Below, piece after piece: positions 40,490-51,074 of a DNA stretch of 64,000 nt (within the stretch, counting starts at the first letter, position 1; each line of letters starts with the position of its first letter). Made by a program: the position numbers and the translations under genes. The notes beneath the pieces were generated by a model. The model did no database searches, was not told where the DNA came from, and saw only the letters and a list, made by a program, of their open reading frames with translations. Source of the DNA: Rickettsia canadensis str. McKiel (lineage in GTDB: Bacteria > Pseudomonadota > Alphaproteobacteria > Rickettsiales > Rickettsiaceae); contig NC_009879.1 in the NCBI RefSeq assembly GCF_000014345.1, positions 635,501 to 699,500 on the forward strand, written 5' to 3'.

Positions 40490-40993
40490 TTACCTCACAC
40501 TATTAATATATATGTCTCTAGCTTTTCTTAAAATTTTCTCCTCAAGCGTAATAGCAAGATTTGAAGTATTTTCATTAAGTATCCATTGTTTATTTTTACG
40601 CATTTCCTCAAATACCTTTACTTCAATTGAATCTGGACTTATTACATTGTCTTTAATAAAAATATTTATTTTAAATCGAAAATTAGGATTAGCACGTGGG
40701 CTATACCATTCTGTAATAATCACGCCGCCGTTTGAGTCAGTTGATGCAAGAGGAGCAAAACTTATAGTCTCTAATGCTGCTTGCCAGAGATATTGATTAA
40801 CCAAACCTACTACAGCTTTAGTAGATTCATTTTTTACCCTACCTGGTCTAAAAACTAATCCTTCTTCACCTGCTATAGAACCTACCTCGTCCCATTTTTG
40901 CTCTCGTTCTGTTTTTGGATAATCATCCGCTAAGATACTAGTACTTATTGCACTAAGTATAATTACAATAAATAATCCGATAATTTTTTTCAT
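40490..40993 (-). CDS. DUF3576-type exported protein
   Basis: 167-residue protein with an N-terminal signal peptide (about residues 1-22, KKIIGLFIVIILSAISTS, then ILA-D). The mature part has LVNQYLWQAALETISFAPLA and GGVIITEWYSPRANPNFRFK, which match the DUF3576 family of alphaproteobacteria. The function is unknown; it is exported to the periplasm or outer membrane. No lipobox cysteine is present. Confidence 0.82.
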   Translation of the reverse strand: MKKIIGLFIVIILSAISTSILADDYPKTEREQKWDEVGSIAGEEGLVFRPGRVKNESTKAVVGLVNQYLWQAALETISFAPLASTDSNGGVIITEWYSPRANPNFRFKINIFIKDNVISPDSIEVKVFEEMRKNKQWILNENTSNLAITLEEKILRKARDIYINSVR

Positions 40994-41124
40994 AACTAAT
41001 ATTTAATTAGTGTGCTTAAGGAAAAATAATAGAGAAGCTTTGACTATTAGTCAAAAATTATTTAAACTCACTTTGGCTTAAGCGTTCAATTTCATTCTTA
41101 GCTAAAAGCATAAATCTTATATTG

Positions 41125-42264
41125 TCATACCTTCACTGGCATGACGACAAAAATATCTTCAGGATTCTCAGGAAATTTAATAAGTACCGGTGCTGAAACA
41201 CCTGAAAAATATAATTCTACTAAATCTGATTTCACGGCTTTTAAGACATCGTCTAAATATTGGGGATTAAAGCCTATAGCTAAAGACTCATCACTATTAT
41301 ATTCATAAAAACTTTCCTTAGCTTGTGAAGAATTAATAACCTCTTGTGCGTTACCTCTTGCTTCACCGACAGCACTAATCTCTAAGGTTTCACGAGATAA
41401 CAATAATTTTACTGCTCTAAATTTTTCAACGGTTATTATCGCTATTCGATCGATGCTATCTGCAAATATTTTTCGATTAATTACTAATTTTGAGCTGCTG
41501 CTTTCTGGAATAAAAGCACTATAATCAGGAAAAGTACCATCTATAAGCTTTGATAGCATAATGGTATTTTCATTACATATAAATTTAATCTTATTGCTAC
41601 TCAATAACACTTCTATATCTTGGTTTATATTTTTAGGATCTTTAACTATTTTTAGAATTTCCTCTGCACTTTTCTGTGGTAATATAACACCAAAATTCTT
41701 TATTTGTTTTTCTAATGTTACCCATGAAATTGAAAGCCTATGCCCATCGGTACTTGCAGAATAAAACTCTTTATCTTTTATGTGTAAATAAACACCGTTT
41801 AAATTATAACGAGTTTCATCTAAAGAAATCGAAAATTTTGTCGATTCAATTATTTTAGCAAAATCCGTGCAGGAAATTTTAAAACTTGCTTCAGGATTAA
41901 TACTGTCCATTGCAGGAAAAGAACTAACCGGCAAAGTAAATAAATTAAATGTACAATTTTTGCCTTTGATTTCAAGTCCTGTTGTACCAAGATCAGTTAA
42001 TGTAAGCTCAGAATCGGAAAGCTTTCGGACTACATCGTTTAGAGTTTTAGTAGAAACGGTAAGTTCACCTTCACTTACTACCTGTACTGCTATTTTTTGA
42101 CTTAAGTACAAATCCATATTAGTAGAACTAAGCTCTAGATTACCGTCTTTTGCTGATAATTTAATATTTGCATACTCAGGTATTACATTACGTTTTTCAA
42201 TAACAGAACTTGCAAACCCTAGGGACTGAACTAACATTTTTGTTTCAACTATTAACTTTAACAT
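41125..42264 (-). CDS. dnaN: DNA polymerase III beta clamp
   Basis: 379-residue sliding clamp that tethers polymerase III to DNA. It has three repeated domains, the start [20 protein letters not shown], and a C-terminal FVVMPVKV matching the family's usual MPMR-like ending. It lies 4 bases downstream of pheT in a dapF-mtaB-pheS-pheT-dnaN block, away from the dnaA neighbourhood usual in many bacteria. Confidence 0.96.
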   Translation of the reverse strand: MLKLIVETKMLVQSLGFASSVIEKRNVIPEYANIKLSAKDGNLELSSTNMDLYLSQKIAVQVVSEGELTVSTKTLNDVVRKLSDSELTLTDLGTTGLEIKGKNCTFNLFTLPVSSFPAMDSINPEASFKISCTDFAKIIESTKFSISLDETRYNLNGVYLHIKDKEFYSASTDGHRLSISWVTLEKQIKNFGVILPQKSAEEILKIVKDPKNINQDIEVLLSSNKIKFICNENTIMLSKLIDGTFPDYSAFIPESSSSKLVINRKIFADSIDRIAIITVEKFRAVKLLLSRETLEISAVGEARGNAQEVINSSQAKESFYEYNSDESLAIGFNPQYLDDVLKAVKSDLVELYFSGVSAPVLIKFPENPEDIFVVMPVKV

Positions 42265-42268
42265 ATTG

Positions 42269-44782
42269 TTATTCTCTTAATGTTCCTTGAAATTTTTGTG
42301 AGGTAGCATTCACTAAATCTTTACTAAATGAATTTAAATCAGTATCAGACAAAGTGCGATCATCAGCTTGCAGCTCTACTTTAATCGCTATAGATTTTTT
42401 ACCTTGAGGTAATTTATCACCGTTATAAATATCAAATAATATAACTGATTTGACAAGCTTTTTATTAAAATTATTTATGTATGAGATTATTTCACCGACA
42501 CTATGATCTTGATCAACAATAAATGCGTAATCTCTAAAATTAGCTTGGAAATCCGATACTGCAAATTCTTCTCTTTTACCGAATTTAGCTTTTATTACAG
42601 GCAAATTCGTAATATTTAGCTCAAATGCAAATATTTCCTGATTAATATCATAATGTTTCAAGATTTTAGGATGTATTTGCCCAAAATGGCCTAATAAATT
42701 TTTTCCTAGGGCTAAATTCGCTGATCTAGTCGGATGATAATATTGTGGAGCTGCTGCCCCATTCGCTACTATACATTTATCTATAGATAGCCCTGCATAA
42801 TCAAATACCTGCTCTAAATTACCTTTAAGATCAAAAATGTCATAACTACGTCCTGACGAATGAGGATTCTTATTATTATATGCACCGGTTATAATTGCTG
42901 TTAAATAACTAGCTTCCGTATTTAAATCTACAAAACTAGGTCCAACTTCAAAAAAAGCCATATCTTTTATAGAGCGTGCTAAATTTTTACTCACTATACT
43001 TAACAAATTCGGCAGTATAGTAGGACGCATATAATTATCTTCTACACTTATAGGATTAAGCAAAAATAACTCTTCTTTTAATTCAGCAAACAACTTTGCA
43101 TCTTCACTATTCATAAAAGAGTTAGTTACTACTTCATCATAGCCTTTGCTTGCTAATATCCTTTTAAAAATAGAGATTATTTTATACTCTCTTAGCTTAT
43201 TATTATCTTGCACTAGTTCAGGTAATTTTATACTCTCTATTTTATCATAGCCATAAATACGTGCGATTTCTTCAGCAATATCTTCTAAAATAGTTATATC
43301 GTGACGCCATGAAGGAGCTATTACTTTTATAACATCATCCTTAATATTTGTAATAAAACCTAACTTATTTAATATAGACTCTATATCTTTAATATTTAGT
43401 CTAATTCCTGTAATTTTTTCTAAATAGCATGCTGAAAAATCTAAAGGTGGTTTTTTTAGCTCTTTTTCACCAACCTTTACTATTTCCGATATTTCACCGT
43501 TCCCACATATTGACAAAATAAGATTAGTTGCTATATCCAAAGCCTTTTCTGTAAAATTTCTATCAATATTACGCTCATTACGATATCTAGCATCCGTATC
43601 AATTTGAAATCTTCGACCACTAGCTGCAACAATTTTAGCATTAAAGCAAGCAGCTTCGAGTATTATATTAGTCGTACTATCGGTACAACTACTATCAACC
43701 CCACCAATGACACCGGCAAGACCATGAATACTGCATTCATCTTTTATCACTAGATCATTTTCGGTAAGTAAATATTCTTTACCATTTAGGGCGTGGAATT
43801 TAACTATGTCACTTTTGTCATACCGTTGTCCAGTATCATCATCCCGCAACTTGACCGCTGGATCCATAGCACAACTTACAGCACTAGTAATTTCATTGGA
43901 TCCCGTGGTCAAGTCACGGGATGATACTTGTTTTCCCTCGTAATAACGACCTACAATAATCACATCTTTTATCTTATCTGCATCGTAAGCATGCATCGGC
44001 TGCCCGAAGCTATAGGAAATGTAATTTGTTACATCGACTAAGCTTGAAATAGTTTTTACCCCGACATTTTTCAATAATTTCCGTAACCAATCAGGACTTG
44101 GTTTATTCTTTAAATTTTTTATTTCTCTAAATGTAAATAAAGGGCAGGCTTCTTTATCTTGCACGTTAAGCTTTATTTTAGAAGTAAATGTGCTCTTTAT
44201 TTCTGGGATTTCTAACTCTTTAAGTGTTCCGAGTCCTTTTGCCGCTAAATCTCTTGCAACACCGTAAACTCCAAGTGCATCACCACGATTAGGAGTAACA
44301 TTAATCACAAATATAGGATCATCTAAACCACAATATTTAGTAAAATTCTCTCCAAGCACAGCATCTTCAGGTAGCTCTATAATCCCTTCAGACTCTGAAG
44401 CAAGCAGCAATTCCTCTTCAGAGCAAAGCATACCGCAGCTTTTTTCTCCTCTAATTGTGGATTCTTTAATTTTAAATTTACCGTTTGGTATTTCTATTCC
44501 AATATTTGCAAGCACTACTTTTATACCTGCCCTTGCATTGCTTGCTCCACAAACTATTTGTAGAACTCCATTCTTAGTTTCAACATCGCAAAGCTTTAAC
44601 TTATCAGCCGATGGATGAGGTTTAACATTTATAATATGTGCTACTTCAAATTTTTGTAACTCCTTGGCCTTATCTATCACCTCTTCTACTTCAAGACCAA
44701 TAGCTGTTAGGACTTCGGCAATTTCAGCAACTGAAGCAGATGTATCTAAAAATTGTTTTAACCATGATAATGTAAATTTCAT
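42269..44782 (-). CDS. pheT: Phenylalanyl-tRNA synthetase beta, with in-frame repeat
   Basis: 837-residue beta subunit of the alpha2-beta2 enzyme. It has the N-terminal tRNA-binding (EMAP-like) domain with [19 protein letters not shown], the B3/B4 editing region with [18 protein letters not shown], the B5 domain, the class II core-like domain, and the C-terminal FDX-ACB domain ([20 protein letters not shown]). Residues about 286-317 ([13 protein letters not shown] onward, to RDDDTG) are encoded by a family A palindromic repeat. The insert keeps the frame and follows the HAYDADKI stretch of the B3/B4 region. Its start overlaps the pheS end by four bases. Confidence 0.97.
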   Translation of the reverse strand: MKFTLSWLKQFLDTSASVAEIAEVLTAIGLEVEEVIDKAKELQKFEVAHIINVKPHPSADKLKLCDVETKNGVLQIVCGASNARAGIKVVLANIGIEIPNGKFKIKESTIRGEKSCGMLCSEEELLLASESEGIIELPEDAVLGENFTKYCGLDDPIFVINVTPNRGDALGVYGVARDLAAKGLGTLKELEIPEIKSTFTSKIKLNVQDKEACPLFTFREIKNLKNKPSPDWLRKLLKNVGVKTISSLVDVTNYISYSFGQPMHAYDADKIKDVIIVGRYYEGKQVSSRDLTTGSNEITSAVSCAMDPAVKLRDDDTGQRYDKSDIVKFHALNGKEYLLTENDLVIKDECSIHGLAGVIGGVDSSCTDSTTNIILEAACFNAKIVAASGRRFQIDTDARYRNERNIDRNFTEKALDIATNLILSICGNGEISEIVKVGEKELKKPPLDFSACYLEKITGIRLNIKDIESILNKLGFITNIKDDVIKVIAPSWRHDITILEDIAEEIARIYGYDKIESIKLPELVQDNNKLREYKIISIFKRILASKGYDEVVTNSFMNSEDAKLFAELKEELFLLNPISVEDNYMRPTILPNLLSIVSKNLARSIKDMAFFEVGPSFVDLNTEASYLTAIITGAYNNKNPHSSGRSYDIFDLKGNLEQVFDYAGLSIDKCIVANGAAAPQYYHPTRSANLALGKNLLGHFGQIHPKILKHYDINQEIFAFELNITNLPVIKAKFGKREEFAVSDFQANFRDYAFIVDQDHSVGEIISYINNFNKKLVKSVILFDIYNGDKLPQGKKSIAIKVELQADDRTLSDTDLNSFSKDLVNATSQKFQGTLRE
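43835..43928. repeat. Family A palindromic repeat inside pheT
   Basis: CATCATCCCGCAACTTGACC with GCTGGATCCA, centre, then TTGGATCCCGTGGTCAAGTC with ACGGGATGATAC. It is the same type as the intergenic copies but translated in frame. Confidence 0.85.
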
Positions 44783-45828
44783 TTCGTTAACCCTCCAGCT
44801 AAATTCGGTATATCAAAGCCCCCGAAATTATAATGTTTAAGCCAGCGCATATCTCCTTCAAAAAATTGTCTTAAATCTTTAATATTATATTTTAGCATTG
44901 CAAAACGCTCTACTCCAAGTCCAAAAGCAAAACCTTGATATTCACTACTATCGATTCCAACATTCTTAAGCACGTTTGGATGAACCATCCCGCACCCTAA
45001 AACCTCAAGCCATTGATCATTTTTATTCATCCGAATATCAACTTCGGCAGAAGGTTCGGTAAACGGGAAAAAGCTAGGTCTAAAGCGTAGTTCAATATGA
45101 GAATTTTCAAAAAAGCTTCTTATAAATTCTGTGATAACGTATTTTAAATGCCCCATATTGATATTTTTATCAATAACAAGCCCTTCTATTTGGTGAAACA
45201 TTGGCGTATGCGTCATATCCGAATCGGATCTATAAGTCCTACCTAGTGCTATAAACCTAAAAGGCGGGTTACCATTTTTCATAGCTCTAATCTGCACGGT
45301 TGAGGTATGAGTACGAAGCAGCATTGGCTTACTATCTTCCTGACCTTTTAAATAAAAAGTATCATGCATCTGCCTTGCCGGATGATCATCTTCAAAATTA
45401 AGAGCGGTAAAATTATGGAAAGTATCCTCAATATTCGGTCCATTGTTTATAGTAAAACCAAACTTTGAAAATACTTGTATTAACTCTTCACTACACTGCG
45501 TTATAGGATGAATAGAACCTTGTTTATATTTCCTTGCGGGGATTGTCAGATCAATTTTATCAGCTGCAAGCTTCAAATTTAATTCTTGTTCTTCTAAAAT
45601 TTCTTCTTTAACTTTTATTGTATTCTGTATTTTATCTTTTAACTTATTGATTTTTAAGCCAAATTCTTTACGTGCTTGTTCATTTAAACTGCCTAACTTC
45701 TTAAGCTCACCAGTCACTATACCGTTCTTGCCTAAAAATTCTACTTTATATTCTTGCAGATCTTTTAAGTTTTGTACTAATAAGATTTTTTCCTCAGCAA
45801 GCCTTAATATTTTTGCTATATTTTCCAT
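44779..45828 (-). CDS. pheS: Phenylalanyl-tRNA synthetase alpha
   Basis: 349-residue catalytic alpha subunit, class II. The N-terminal coiled coil is followed by [13 protein letters not shown], the motif 2 region [13 protein letters not shown] and [27 protein letters not shown], and motif 3 [16 protein letters not shown]. The length is normal. The stop overlaps the pheT start (ATGA), so the two subunits are translationally coupled. Confidence 0.97.
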   Translation of the reverse strand: MENIAKILRLAEEKILLVQNLKDLQEYKVEFLGKNGIVTGELKKLGSLNEQARKEFGLKINKLKDKIQNTIKVKEEILEEQELNLKLAADKIDLTIPARKYKQGSIHPITQCSEELIQVFSKFGFTINNGPNIEDTFHNFTALNFEDDHPARQMHDTFYLKGQEDSKPMLLRTHTSTVQIRAMKNGNPPFRFIALGRTYRSDSDMTHTPMFHQIEGLVIDKNINMGHLKYVITEFIRSFFENSHIELRFRPSFFPFTEPSAEVDIRMNKNDQWLEVLGCGMVHPNVLKNVGIDSSEYQGFAFGLGVERFAMLKYNIKDLRQFFEGDMRWLKHYNFGGFDIPNLAGGLTK

Positions 45829-45863
45829 GGTTTTTTCTTACTTGTTTGTTTTTTAAGTGTAGT

Positions 45864-47132
45864 TTAATTCCTGCCTACACCGGGGATGACATCACAGCTC
45901 ATATGCCTTTCCTCTATACCTACTAACTTTGCTTTAAATATCTGCCCTATTTCTAAAGGTTTTTCTAGCTTCACCGGAATAAAATTCTCAGTATGGGCGA
46001 TATTATTATTCTCTACTAATAACTCCACTTTCTGCCCTATGTGTTTTTTAAAGAACTCTGTTAACTGATTTTGCCCCTCTTGCCTTAGAATTTCTGCTCT
46101 TTCTTTCCTTATAGGCTTCGGTACTTGCGGCATACGAGCTGCGGGTGTTCCCTCTCTTTCCGAATAAGGGAAAACATGTAAATATTGTAATTCTGCTTCT
46201 GAAATTAATTTTCTTGTGTTTTCAAACATTTCAGGAGTCTCCGTTGGAAAACCTGCTATAATATCTGCACCGAATGATACTTCAGGTCTTATTGCCCGCA
46301 ACTTCCAACAAAACTCTATTACGTTTGTTCTCTTATGTCGTCTTTTCATACGTTTTAATATCATATCGTCGCCTGCTTGCAAGCTAATATGAAAATGTGG
46401 CATTATCCTTTCACTGTAAGCTATAAGCTCAAAAAGTTCATCATCTATTTCTGCAACATCTATTGAAGATAATCTCAGCCTTCTTAATTCTGGAACTAAA
46501 TTTAAGACTCGTTTAATCATTTGTGCAAAGGTTGGACTCCCAGGTAAATCTGAACCGTAAGCCGTCACATCAACACCTGTAAAAACTACTTCTTTAAAAC
46601 CGTTTAACATCAAATGTTTTACCTGCTCTGTTATAGCTCCTATCGGTACTGATCTACTTTTACCTCTACCGTAAGGGATAATACAGAAAGTACAAAAATG
46701 ATCACAACCGTTTTGTACCTGAATAAAAGCACGAGATTTACCGTTAAAGCTACTTACCAAATGACCTGCAGTCTCTTTCACCGACATTATATCGTTAACT
46801 GCTATTTTTTCATCGGTAATTTGGTAGTAATTAGGTAATAACTTTTCTTCATTACCTATAACCTTGTCTACTTCTGGCATATTAGCGTATATTTGTGGAC
46901 TCGTTTGAGCGCTACAACCCGTAACAATAATTTTTAAATCAGGATTATCTTTTTTAGCTCCACGAATAGCTTGTCTTGCTTGTTTCTCAGCTGCTTTAGT
47001 TACAGTACAAGTATTAAATACCATGACGTTATCAAGACCCGACAATTCAAGATTTTTCCTTATTATCTCACTTTCATAAATATTAAGCCGACAACCGAAC
47101 GTTACCACATCTTGTTTTAGAGAGTTATTCAC
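45864..47132 (-). CDS. mtaB: tRNA t6A methylthiotransferase MtaB
   Basis: 422-residue radical SAM enzyme that converts t6A37 to ms2t6A37 in tRNA. The N-terminal UPF0004 domain has cluster cysteines in VVTFGCRLN, FNTCTV and VTGCSAQ; the radical SAM cysteines are in CDHFCTFCIIPYGRG; a TRAM domain follows. The start codon is GTG at 47132 and overlaps the dapF end by eight bases. MiaB and RimO are relatives, but the FGCRLN start fits MtaB best. Confidence 0.92.
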   Translation of the reverse strand: MNNSLKQDVVTFGCRLNIYESEIIRKNLELSGLDNVMVFNTCTVTKAAEKQARQAIRGAKKDNPDLKIIVTGCSAQTSPQIYANMPEVDKVIGNEEKLLPNYYQITDEKIAVNDIMSVKETAGHLVSSFNGKSRAFIQVQNGCDHFCTFCIIPYGRGKSRSVPIGAITEQVKHLMLNGFKEVVFTGVDVTAYGSDLPGSPTFAQMIKRVLNLVPELRRLRLSSIDVAEIDDELFELIAYSERIMPHFHISLQAGDDMILKRMKRRHKRTNVIEFCWKLRAIRPEVSFGADIIAGFPTETPEMFENTRKLISEAELQYLHVFPYSEREGTPAARMPQVPKPIRKERAEILRQEGQNQLTEFFKKHIGQKVELLVENNNIAHTENFIPVKLEKPLEIGQIFKAKLVGIEERHMSCDVIPGVGRN

Positions 47133-47934
47133 AACAATATACTCCTTCAGCTATCAGTGTAGCAGATCCTTGCATTATTATATTGCCATTTTCTTCCTTC
47201 ATATTAAGGCTACCGTGCTTAAATACTACAGTGCTTGGTGAATGGATAAAACCACGCTTTAAACCGGCAGCAAAACTACCACAAGCTCCGCTTCCACAAG
47301 CACCCGTTAACCCTACTCCTCGCTCCCAAACAGATAAATTAATCTTATTATCTTTAATCTCGGCAAAATTAACATTTACCCCATTAGCAAATAATTCTTT
47401 AGCCTGCAATGTTTCACCGACAATTTTTTGATCTTGAGACTCTAGCTTACTAAAAATAACCAAATGCGGGTTACCGACATCAACGCAAATAGTTTCCTTT
47501 AAATCAATCATATAACGCGCTGCGAATGCCCAAATTTTATCACGACTCGGCATCCAAGTTTCATTAAAACTAACAGCTCCTACATTAACGCTAATCTTAT
47601 TTTCATCTTCAATACGGCATAGTAATTCTTTATTACCTACTACTATGGTAATATCTTTCTTTCCCGTATCAAGATAAATTAACTTGGCTAAACATCTTGT
47701 AGCATTACCACATAATTTAGCACTAGAGCCATCTATATTATATATAATCATTTCATAAAAATTATTATGATTTTCATAAATAATAAACTGATCACAACCA
47801 ATACCAGTGTGACGATCCGCTATATTTTTTGCTAGTTGCGATAAATTATGTGCATTTAATAAATCTCGTTTATTAACAATAACACAATCATTACCGAGAC
47901 CATGCATTTTTACAAAATTAATTTTACTAATCAT
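47125..47934 (-). CDS. dapF: Diaminopimelate epimerase
   Basis: 269-residue epimerase that makes meso-diaminopimelate for peptidoglycan. The two active-site cysteines are in LCGNATRCLA and GSGACGSFAAG, and the N-terminus reads NFVKMHGLGNDCVIV. I use ATG 47934; the frame also opens at a TTG (47940) two codons upstream. It is the first gene of the block dapF-mtaB-pheS-pheT-dnaN. Confidence 0.95.
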   Translation of the reverse strand: MISKINFVKMHGLGNDCVIVNKRDLLNAHNLSQLAKNIADRHTGIGCDQFIIYENHNNFYEMIIYNIDGSSAKLCGNATRCLAKLIYLDTGKKDITIVVGNKELLCRIEDENKISVNVGAVSFNETWMPSRDKIWAFAARYMIDLKETICVDVGNPHLVIFSKLESQDQKIVGETLQAKELFANGVNVNFAEIKDNKINLSVWERGVGLTGACGSGACGSFAAGLKRGFIHSPSTVVFKHGSLNMKEENGNIIMQGSATLIAEGVYCCE

Positions 47935-48028
47935 AATCAATTATAATATTTAAGATTGTATTATAGCAATGTATTATAGCAAATTGCTTAGAATTTGCTA
48001 TAATGAAGTTATATACAAATAGATTTCT

Positions 48029-48931
48029 ATGCTAATTTCACATTTTTTAGACCCTAAAAATAATTAGGCATTTTTAAAAATTTTCGGTACAGAAAAAAAT
48101 AAGGATATACTTATTCATTTCCTAAATGACATTTTAGGTTATATAGAGGAAGAAGTAATTACTGAAGTTACTTTTTTAAACACTAACCAAGATCCTAATA
48201 TTGCTGCAGCTTATAGACAATCTATCGTTGATATTCTATGTAAAGATAAGCATGGAACACAATTTATTTGTAGAAGATACAAGTAAGTAAACATCCAGAT
48301 TTTGAGAAAAGAGCTCACCTTTATGCTACAAAAGATTATTAAAGATAAATAATATAAGAAGATGTAAAAAAAATTGTGGTATATGCAAACTCTGAGGAGT
48401 AATATTTTTAGCCATTGTCGATTTTATTTTATTCACCGATAAAAAAAGATTTGTGATCAAATCATAGATTACTTGATACTAAAACTTATCAGCACAACTT
48501 ACAAGATTTTTATTTTATCTTTTTAGAACTATAATAAAGAAGTATATCAATTAGAGCACCTTCAAGAAAAATTGGCATATTTCTTTAAACATGCAAATGA
48601 AAGCACTCTAGAAAAAATGGAACATTTGATAGGTCATGATTTTATTATTAAAAAAGCTTTTTATGTTTTGGATCAAGCTCACTGGTCTGAAGAAGATTTT
48701 AATACCTATGAAAAAATTATAAAAACCGAAATGGCTAATTTAGCTGTAGAAATAGCAGAAAATTATAGATGTTGAAGCTAAACGAATAGCTATAGGTGAG
48801 GCTAGAGGAAAAGCTAAATTAAAAGAAGACAAAAGCAATTTAGCCAAAAAATGCTTACAAAAAATAGACCTTTAGATGAGATCATAGATTTTACCGGTTT
48901 AACCGCAGAAAAAATCAAGAAATTAAAGTAG
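48029..48931 (+). pseudogene. Rpn/PD-(D/E)XK nuclease-family transposase pseudogene
   Basis: ATG 48029 opens MLISHFLDPKN, then stops. Further pieces are FLKIFGTEKNKDILIHFLND, EEEVITEVTFLNTNQDPN, SIVDILCKDKHGTQFIC (the Asp and Q-x-I/V of the PD-(D/E)XK core), a helical segment EKMEHLIGHDFIIKKAFYVL, and the C-terminal DFTGLTAEKIKKLK ending at 48931. The order matches the Rpn family of recombination-promoting nucleases, which is multicopy and often decayed in Rickettsia. Several stops and frameshifts make it non-functional. Confidence 0.8.
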
Positions 48932-48933
48932 AA

Positions 48934-50097
48934 ATGAAAGTACTCAATATCATGCTAAGCCGTGACCTTGGCGGAATTCAACAAGCATTTTTGGATTATA
49001 GCACTGCCCTTGAAATGCAAAAAATTGAAGTTATAAATACCACTTCTTACAAAGCAAAAATAAATTCTTTTTTACCTAAAAAAAGTTTAAAACTACCAAA
49101 TATAGTACCATTTGATTTACTCTCGGTACTTATTCTTAAATATATAATTTATAAAACTAAGCCCGATATAATTATAGCACACGGTAATAGAGCAATAAAT
49201 TTTAGCAAACTTGCTAAAATAGCTAATATTAAGTTAATCGGTATTGCTCATAATTATAATTTAAAAGGACTACGTAAATGTGATTTTGTTATTGCTCTGA
49301 CACATCATATGCAAGAATATTTACTAAAAAATAACTTTGCTGAATCTAAAATATTTATTCTACCGAACATGATAAATATTACTAAAGATTTTGCTCCAAA
49401 TAAAATAGATTTCTTGCAGAACGAAGCTAATAAAGAGAAATTTGAAGGAGACTCTTTCACTCGAACTGCAGCGTATACAAGCTTACTTGAGGCTTCGAAT
49501 ACCGGATCAACGTACAAATTACCTTTAGAAGGACGTTATACAAGAAGTTTAATATATGGAAAACCTATCGTAATTTGTGTCTTAGCAAGACTTGTTGCTA
49601 AAAAAGGTGTTGATGTTTTCATTAAAGCTATAAAAATTTTAAAAGAAAAAAAATATGATATTCAAGTAGTTATAGGTGGAGAAGGAGAAGAAAAAGATAA
49701 TTTAATTACTTTAGTACATACACTTAATTTGCAGAATCAAATATCATTTACCGGATGGATTAACGATAAAGATAAATTCTTTGAGCAGAGCAATATTTTT
49801 TGTCTTCCATCACTACATGAACCGTTTGGCATTATAGTACTTGAAGCAATGGAGGCAAGTATTCCTATCGTTAGTACAGATACTGAAGGACCTACAGAAA
49901 TCTTAAGCAACATGCAAGACGGACTTATTTGTAAAGCCGGTTCGATTGAAGATTTAGCAGAAAAAATTGCTTATCTAATAGATAATCCACAAAAAGCAGA
50001 GGAATTTTCTAAAAATGCCTATCTAAAATTACAACAAAATTATGATGTTAAGGTTGTTTCTAAAAAGTTACAGCATATTTTAGAAAGCTTAATATAA
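48934..50097 (+). CDS. Family 4 glycosyltransferase with in-frame RPE1
   Basis: 387-residue GT-B glycosyltransferase. The N-terminal domain has SRDLGGIQQAFLDYSTALEM; the donor domain has ARLVAKKGVDVFIKAI, a GGEGEEKDNL strand, and the E-x7-E HEPFGIIVLEAMEASIPIV. It probably adds a hexose to a surface glycan. Residues about 165-205 are an RPE1 element (RTAAYTSLLEASNTGSTYKL), placed between the two Rossmann domains. It begins 2 bases after a ruined nuclease gene. Confidence 0.93.
   Translation: MKVLNIMLSRDLGGIQQAFLDYSTALEMQKIEVINTTSYKAKINSFLPKKSLKLPNIVPFDLLSVLILKYIIYKTKPDIIIAHGNRAINFSKLAKIANIKLIGIAHNYNLKGLRKCDFVIALTHHMQEYLLKNNFAESKIFILPNMINITKDFAPNKIDFLQNEANKEKFEGDSFTRTAAYTSLLEASNTGSTYKLPLEGRYTRSLIYGKPIVICVLARLVAKKGVDVFIKAIKILKEKKYDIQVVIGGEGEEKDNLITLVHTLNLQNQISFTGWINDKDKFFEQSNIFCLPSLHEPFGIIVLEAMEASIPIVSTDTEGPTEILSNMQDGLICKAGSIEDLAEKIAYLIDNPQKAEEFSKNAYLKLQQNYDVKVVSKKLQHILESLI
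49432..49548. repeat. Rickettsial palindromic element RPE1 inside the gene
   Basis: The translated core RTAAYTS, NTGSTYKLPLEG and RYTRS matches the RPE1 domain known from rickettsial proteins. It ends near CTTTAGAAGGACGTTATACA. The host gene stays open, so the insert length keeps the frame. Confidence 0.85.
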
Positions 50098-50114
50098 TAG
50101 TTTAAAGATTCATA

Positions 50115-50790
50115 ATGAAAATAGTGATAATGCATCTTCCAAGTGGTAGCTACAATTTAACGATCCAATGTTTAAAATTAAGGAATCATTAGCTAATAAC
50201 TCTGATATTGAACTGGTAATGAGTAATGTGCTAGTGGCAAAAGCACAGCTTAACCTTGTTAAGGCTTATAGATTTGCACAAATTAATTTATCATGTAGAG
50301 CAAATCAAACAAAAAAATAGCAAGAAAATAAAAGCACCAAATAAATCAAAATTTGCTAATAATTTAGGACTAGCAAGCTTACTGAAAATTATGAATTAAA
50401 TTTATGGGGGACAGCTGCAAACACTAGCAGCAAGGCAACTAAAAAAAACTTTCCTTGCAATTAAGTACAGCAAGGAATCGGTACGTTTATCAGTTATAAG
50501 TAATGTCACTATAAGTTACTTTAATCTTTTAAGCATTAGACAAACAAATATACCTAACTGAAAAACTAATTAAGGCTCAAACGGAAATTTATAAATTAAA
50601 TCAGAAATTATATAATCTTGGCTTAGGTGATCTAATATTGGTTAGCGAGGATCTGCATTTAAGCTAGCAGACAGGCGTTATAAACGTGGTAATATAGTTA
50701 CTTAAATACACAATGCTGACCACAAAGCAAAACATACTACAAAACGAAATTGACGTAGTGGAGTGGCTATAAAATTTTCACAACTAACTT
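50115..50790 (+). pseudogene. Outer-membrane efflux (OMF) lipoprotein pseudogene
   Basis: Translated pieces match the OprM/NodT type of TolC-like channels: FNDPMFKIKESLANNSDIEL, MSNVLVAKAQLNLVKAYRFA, then YELNLWGTAANTSSKATKKN (the W-E-L-D-L-W/F-G motif), RLSVISNVTISYFNLLSI, and KLADRRYKRGN. Such channels work with RND pumps. The frame is broken repeatedly and the N- and C-termini are missing, so no product is expected. The ends are approximate. Confidence 0.7.
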
Positions 50791-50838
50791 CTATAGTGAA
50801 TATTTTCCATGCTTTGAGTGGGAATTGGTGAACACATT

Positions 50839-50917
50839 TTCATACCGCATCTTGACCGCGTATCTCAGGACATAGCATATTTTTAAAAGACCACGAGATT
50901 CAAATCACGGGATGACA
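50839..50917. repeat. Palindromic repeat family A, degenerate
   Basis: TCATACCGCATCTTGACCGC with GTATCTCAGG, AT centre, then AGACCACGAGATTCAAATCA with CGGGATGACA. Confidence 0.6.
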
Positions 50918-51074
50918 TTAACCTTAATTAAAACCATGTTAAAAACAATAATGAGGAATTTGATATTATAATATTACACGTAATTTAAATTATAGAAATA
51001 GTATTAGGAAATTAAAATGTTTGGTATATCTTTCTTAAGATGATAGATTCCTGCTTGCACAGGCATGACATACA

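Noticed and set aside
40335..40796. 153-codon plus-strand frame across a repeat and the DUF3576-type gene
   Set aside because: Half is repeat and half is antisense to a signal-peptide-bearing protein.
49432..49548. Domain fusion in the glycosyltransferase
   Set aside because: The extra residues match an RPE1 element, not a functional domain.
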